From Piliocolobus tephrosceles (taxonomy: Eukaryota; Chordata; Mammalia; Primates; Cercopithecidae): a stretch of 64,000 nt of DNA. Below are positions 59,399-64,000 of this stretch, one piece after another. The translations under genes were made by a program, and so were the position numbers. Within the stretch, counting starts at the first letter, position 1. Every line of letters starts with the position of its first letter. The notes under the pieces were generated by a model. The model was not told the origin of the DNA. It searched no databases and worked only from the letters and a program-made list of their open reading frames with translations. The stretch lies in assembly GCF_002776525.5 (NCBI RefSeq), contig NC_045434.1, positions 117,186,960 through 117,250,959 of the forward strand, in the 5' to 3' direction.

Positions 59399-59612
59399 GA
59401 TCTGATGGTTTTATAAAGGGCAGTTCCCCTGCACACGCTCTCTTGCCTGCCGCCATGTAAGAGATGCATTTGCTCCTCCTTGGCCTTCCACCATGATTGT
59501 GATGCCTTCCAGCCATGTGGAACTGTGAGTCCATTAAACCCCTTACCTTTATAAATTACCCCATCTTGCGTTTGTCTTTATTAGAAGTGTGAGAACAGAT
59601 TAATGAAGTCAT

Positions 59613-62025
59613 CTTACTTTGAATTCCTAGGCAAAAATTTTAATAATTTTACTAAGGTCTATGGACAGAATATAGAGAAAAAAGGCTTACTACAGGGTTT
59701 TTCACTACTTAATAGTAAAAATGGTTAACAGAGGAGGGCAGAAGCTAAAATAACATTCTCCTAAAGATGCTTCCCCTATGGAGCACCTGGATGCTGCTGT
59801 GCTGACATAAACATCATAACAGTGATTATCTTTATTCATATAATAATCTGGTTAAAATCAATCTCAAATAGAAAACAGATTTGATTGTTATTGATAAATG
59901 AGGAAAAGAGATCAAATGTATCAGAGATCAAGTGGGTTTGGCTTGGAACTGACAACTAATGCCAGAAAAATCCTCCCACCCTCATTTGCCACACTTACAG
60001 ACCTTTACGCAAGAATCTAAAGTTAAAACTTTGAAAAACTAATACTTTTAACCCAACCTAGATGAGCATTTCTTCTCAGCTCAGAAGCCAGTGTTGCCAG
60101 AGATAAACAAAAAGACTGAGAAATAGCAAAGAAACATGACCCTTGGCAGTCCAACATCGAAGTAGGGATGTTTGGGGAACCTCTCCCTGGTGCAAGATAA
60201 ATGGTTGCAATAATTTGAAGAGTGGACTGCAAATGTCATGCAATTTCCTCAACTTTGTCTCCCAGTCTCAGTTTCTGACCTCAGCTTGAAAAAATCTTCT
60301 ATAATCTGTCCAATTAAATTTTCTACTCACGACCTCACCTTGCCCTTTATGTTTGTTTGTTTTAATGAGAAGCCTCTGCCAATGCCTAACTGCAAATTTC
60401 AACCGTCCTTTAATTAGCTTGTTCAGGTTTCTCTCCTACTTCAAATTAACCTCAGCTCCTTTCATGTAACTAAATTTTACTATCTCTAGCATTGTTAATC
60501 AACCTGGAACAGCCTCTAAGTTCTGCTGTTAGATAGATCTTAGTCTTCAAAATTGTAGCCAGAGCCTCTAAGGCTAAATTGGGCGAAATTTCTTACCGGC
60601 ATTTATCAGATTTCTACACTCAGGCATTTCTCCTCTGACTGCCCAAATCGTTCCTGTTTCTTTCTCTGTGGCCACTTGGGGAATTTCTCCTGAACTCTAA
60701 ACTCAAATCCAAAAGCCTTCTATTGAAGTAAACAGAACAGAAATTGCTGAATAATTGCAGCACTACACAGTCCCTCATGAAGAATTTACGGAATTATTAT
60801 TCACAGAAATATAGAAGTTCCCTTCTTTTAAAATCAGCTTGGTTTTCTGCCAGTTGTACTTCAGAGGGGGAAATTCATGAAAGTTAGGACTGCCTGATAT
60901 ACCAAAAGCCTGCAAGAACCCATGATATAATGTACACAATTTAATGAAAAATTTGGAACATTTTGGCTATATAGTAAAGCATATTATACCCCCAGAGCAA
61001 CTTTAAAAAAAAAAAATGTTGTTTTTGTCTACATGTATTACTGCAATTCACGTTTTGTGTAGGGGTTCTACATTCTATTATAAAATGACAGCTGATACAA
61101 TATTCCTAAGTTGTACATTTATAAAATGGCATCTTCCCATATATTTACCATGTATCTTCTTTCATGTAAAGAAACAATATCTGTCCATCAAGACTCTTTT
61201 GGTATTTCCATTTTGAATTATCTAACATGAATTTCACTATCAAACTAACAGAAAGAGTTATAAATCAGTACTTTGACATGAGTTGAGTATCATCTCTCAT
61301 TATTAATACCATAAAGCTACACTTCTAGATAGTATATATCAGCTTCTAATTCCCATTATTATCCATAAAGGATTAGGATACAATTTTACATTTAAGTTTT
61401 ATTGAAGATTTTCCTAAGAATTGCAATCAATGTACATAAAACTTCAAGACAACTGAAATAAATCATTTTTATATATGCTTTAAAATCTCAAAGACAAAAA
61501 GCAACTCATCATATTCTTTTCAGAATTTAGAGCTGCAAGCAAAAAAAAAGCTCATGGTTTAAAAATAGTATGCTTCTTTTATTAGATAATAAAAACTTCA
61601 TGGCATTTTTATTTTCTTCTTCAAAGAAACTCAGTGTTAAGTTCTCAGACTTTCTTTATCATCATAGATGTTCAAGTAAATTTACATTTTTATTCACCTT
61701 CTCCCTTTTCAGTTTATTTAGCTCATGGATTTTATTTTTCACAGTGTTGTTTTGATATATTATATCCGTGATTTTTTTAATAAATTAAGTAAAATATACT
61801 TTAGAATTATATTGTCTATATATTTTAAAGTATTCTGATGATTCATATTTCTATTTTCACAGTGAACTGTAGTTAAGATAGGAGGAAGACTGACAAAAGG
61901 GGCAGAAAAAACAAGGTTTATTTTTGGTTTAATGTATAAATTTAAATGGGTACAAGATGACAAAAGTTATGTACATAGAAGTGAATAAAAAATAGTTAAC
62001 TTTTCATAACAAGTAGAAATTACAG
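59613..62025. other. Unique DNA, no gene recognised
   Basis: No gene is visible. The block at about 60240-60720 has somewhat higher GC and few homopolymers, but I cannot assign it to any repeat or exon. No splice-bounded frame is convincing. Confidence 0.45.
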
Positions 62026-62035
62026 AGGGGCGGAG

Positions 62036-62046
62036 CAAGATGGCCG
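62036..62046 (+). promoter_or_regulatory. YY1 site at the L1 5' end
   Basis: CAAGATGGCCG at the very start of the L1 5' UTR is the conserved YY1 site that positions transcription start in primate L1. It is intact here. Confidence 0.75.
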
Positions 62047-63041
62047 AATAGGAACAGCTTCAGTCTCCATCTCCCAGCGCGTGCGACACAGAAGACCGGT
62101 GATTTCTGCATTTTCAACTGAGGTACTGGGGTCATCTCACTCGGGAGTGCCGGACAAACGGTGCTGGTCAGCTGCTGCAGCCCGACCAGCGAGAGCTGAA
62201 GCAGGGCGAGGCATCACCTCACCTGGGAAGCGCAAGGGGGAAGGGAGTCCCTTTTTCTAGCCAGGGGAACTGAGACACACAACACCTGGAAAATCGGGTA
62301 ACTCCCACCCCAATACTGCGCTGTAACAAGGGCACACCGGAGATTATATCCCACACCTGGCCGGGAGGGTCCCACGCCCACGGAGCCTCCCTCCTTGCTA
62401 ACACAGCAGTCTGCGGCAATCTAACCACAAGGCAGCAGCGAGGCTGGGGGAGGGGCGCCCGCCATCGCTGAGGCTTAAGTAGGTAAATAAAGCCGCTGGG
62501 AAGCTGGAACTGGGTGGAGCTCACAGCAGCTCAAGGAAACCTGCCTGTCTCTGTAGACTCCGCCTCTGGTGACAGGGCTCAGCTAAAGCGGCAGAGGCCT
62601 GTCCAGACGCGAACGACTCTGTCTGACAGCTTTGAAGAGAGCAGTGGATCTCCCAACACGGAGGTTGAGATCTGAGAAGGGGCAGTCTGCCTGCTCAAGT
62701 GGGTCACTGACCCCTGAGTAGCCTAACTGGGAGACATCCCCCACTAGGGGCAGTCTGACACCCCACACCTCACAGGGTGGAGTACACCCCTGAGAGGAAG
62801 CTTCCAAAGCAAGAATCAGACAGGTGCACTCGCTGTTCAGCAATATTCTATCTTCTGCAACCTCTGCTGCTGATACCCAGGCAAACAGGGTCTGGAGTGG
62901 ACCTCAAGCAATCTCCAACAGACCTATAGCTGAGGGTCCTGACTGTCAGAAGGAAAACTATCAAACAGGAAGGACACCTATATCAAAACCCCATCAGTAC
63001 GTCACCATCATCAAAGACCAGAGACAGATAAAACCACAAAG

Positions 63042-64000
63042 ATGGGGAAAAAGCAGGGCAGAAAAGCTGGAAATTCAAAAAATAAGAGCACATCTCCTCC
63101 TGCAAAGGAGCACAGCCCATCGCCAGCAATGGATCAAAGCTGGTCAGAGAATGATTTTGATGAGATGAGAGGAGAAGGCTTCAGTCCATCAAACCTCTCA
63201 GAGCTAAAGGAGGAATTACGTACCCAGCGCAAAGAAACTAAAAATCTTGAAAAAAGAGTGGAAGAATTGACAGCTAGACTAATTAATGCAGAGAAGGTCA
63301 TAAACGAAATGACAGAGATGAAAACCATGACACGAGAAATACGTGGCAAATGCACAAGCTTCAGTAACAGACTCGATCAACTGGAAGAAAGAGTATCAGC
63401 GATGGAGGATCAAATGAATGAAATGAAGCGAGAAGAGAAACCAAAAGAAAAAAGAAAAAAAGAAATGAACAAAGCCTGCAAGAAGTATGGGATTATGTAA
63501 AAAGACCAAATCTACTTCTGATTGGGGTGCCTGAAAGTGAGGGGGAAAATGGAACCAAATTGGAAAACACTCTACAGGATATCATCCAGGAGAACTTCCC
63601 CAACCTAGCAGGGCAGGCCAACATTCAAATTCAGGAAATACAGAGAACGCCACAAAGATACTCCTCCAGAAGAGCAACTCCAAGACACATAATTGCCAGA
63701 TTCACCAAAGTTGAAATGAAGGAAAAAATCTTAAGGGCAGCCAGAGAGAAAGGTCGGGTTACCCACAAAGGGAAGCCCATCAGACTGACAGCAGATCTCT
63801 CGGCAGAAACTCTACAAGCCAGAAGAGAGTGGGGGCCAATATTCAACGTTCTTGAAGAAAAGAATTTTCAACCCAGAATTTCATATCCAGCCAAACTAAG
63901 TTTCATAAGTGAAGGAGAAATAAAATTCTTTACAGATAAGCAAATGCTTAGAGATTTTGTCACCACCAGGCCTGCCTTACAAGAGACCCTGAAGGAAGCC
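63042..64000 (+). pseudogene. L1 ORF1 (RNA-binding chaperone), frameshifted and cut by window end
   Basis: L1 ORF1p is a trimeric RNA-binding protein that coats L1 RNA in the cytoplasm and is needed for retrotransposition. The start at 63042 gives the expected basic, Ser/Lys-rich N-terminus. A long heptad-rich coiled coil follows (about residues 50-135). The frame then ends early at 63498-63500. The remaining protein (RNA-recognition motif and C-terminal domain, with blocks such as Lys-Arg-Pro-Asn and Gly-Val-Pro-Glu-Ser) continues open in a different frame to the end of the window. The switch is best placed at the A-rich 63441-63462, where a run of seven A (63455-63461) looks one base short. 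It is either a real inactivating mutation or an assembly homopolymer error. No other stop is seen in the visible part. Confidence 0.85.

Larger units (their letters stand above)
58870..59607 (+). mobile_element. MST/THE1-type 3' LTR, split by an AluY
   Basis: It starts 'tgatatggtttggctc' and ends near 'aacagattaatgaa'. An AluY sits at 59067-59398. The right half contains 'cacacgctctcttgcctgcc' and 'gtgagtccattaaacccctt', typical of the family. Confidence 0.85.
62026..64000 (+). mobile_element. L1PA-type L1, 5' end, running off the window
   Basis: The element starts with the full L1 5' end ('ggcggagcaagatggccgaa'), so it is not 5'-truncated. About 1.0 kb of GC-richer 5' UTR leads to ORF1 at 63042. 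The window ends inside ORF1. Low divergence and an intact 5' end suggest a relatively young, probably full-length copy. In an Old World monkey this would belong to the lineage-specific descendants of L1PA5-L1PA8-like ancestors. Confidence 0.9.

Noticed and set aside
62219..62843. Two minus-strand frames in the L1 5' UTR
   Set aside because: They do not match the known position of the primate L1 antisense ORF0 start well enough, and have no recognisable domain; treated as chance frames in GC-richer DNA.
1..64000. A new gene system or functional cluster
   Set aside because: No set of intact, co-oriented genes exists; all coding-like segments are transposon or retroviral remnants.

Overview
This window looks like ordinary AT-rich, gene-poor primate chromosome. 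No host exon, tRNA, rRNA or other conserved host gene is supported on either strand. Almost everything recognisable is a transposable element or simple repeat. Two AluY copies (33094-33387 and 59067-59398) carry base differences I associate with Old World monkey AluY rather than human AluY. A L1 5' end of the L1PA type at the right edge fits the same picture. My best guess is therefore a cercopithecid (macaque/baboon-like) draft assembly. The draft status is shown by a 100-N gap at 21094-21193.

Layout. 1-2430: unique AT-rich DNA. 2430-3578: heavily deleted class III (ERV-L) provirus on the minus strand, with MLT2-like LTR pieces around a reverse transcriptase fragment that keeps YIDD. 5506-11749: an old class I, HERV-E-like provirus on the plus strand, with two LTRs, a tRNA-Glu-like primer site, decayed gag, pro and pol, and only the 3' tail of env. 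13041-15222: three Alus and a THE1/MST LTR. 17148-23759: an L1 framed by a 10-bp target duplication, invaded by a reverse-oriented MST-type MaLR provirus, itself invaded by a younger L1 that holds the assembly gap. 26578-27249: MLT2-like LTR with dinucleotide expansion. 28790-30290: ancient L1M/HAL1-like ORF1 region. 30601-31463: L1M fragment plus Alu between two 82-bp direct repeats. 31500-33640: class III ERV pol relic, split by an AluY. 34020-40430: mostly unique AT-rich DNA with two striking perfect hairpins. 40430-47790: ancient antisense L1M sequence hosting a twin-primed L1PA, an Alu and an MLT2-like LTR with a perfect 5-bp target duplication. 51735-52025: MLT1/MST-like LTR. 52493-52603: a cluster of four hairpins. 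53074-54285: Tigger1-like DNA transposon with a transposase remnant. 54942-55733: two Alus and a compound GAAA/GGAA microsatellite. 56915-57618: a second twin-primed L1. 58239-59612: a deleted MST/THE1 element with a perfect 5-bp duplication, split by an AluY. 62026-64000: the 5' end of a L1 (5' UTR plus ORF1, frameshifted), running off the window.

No genes here work together as a pathway; all viral and transposon reading frames seen are broken by stops, frameshifts or deletions. The interest lies in insertion and mutation mechanics: nested insertions with intact target duplications, two 5'-inverted L1s, exact tandem duplications, and several perfect near-spacerless palindromes. I found no convincing evidence of a new functional system.
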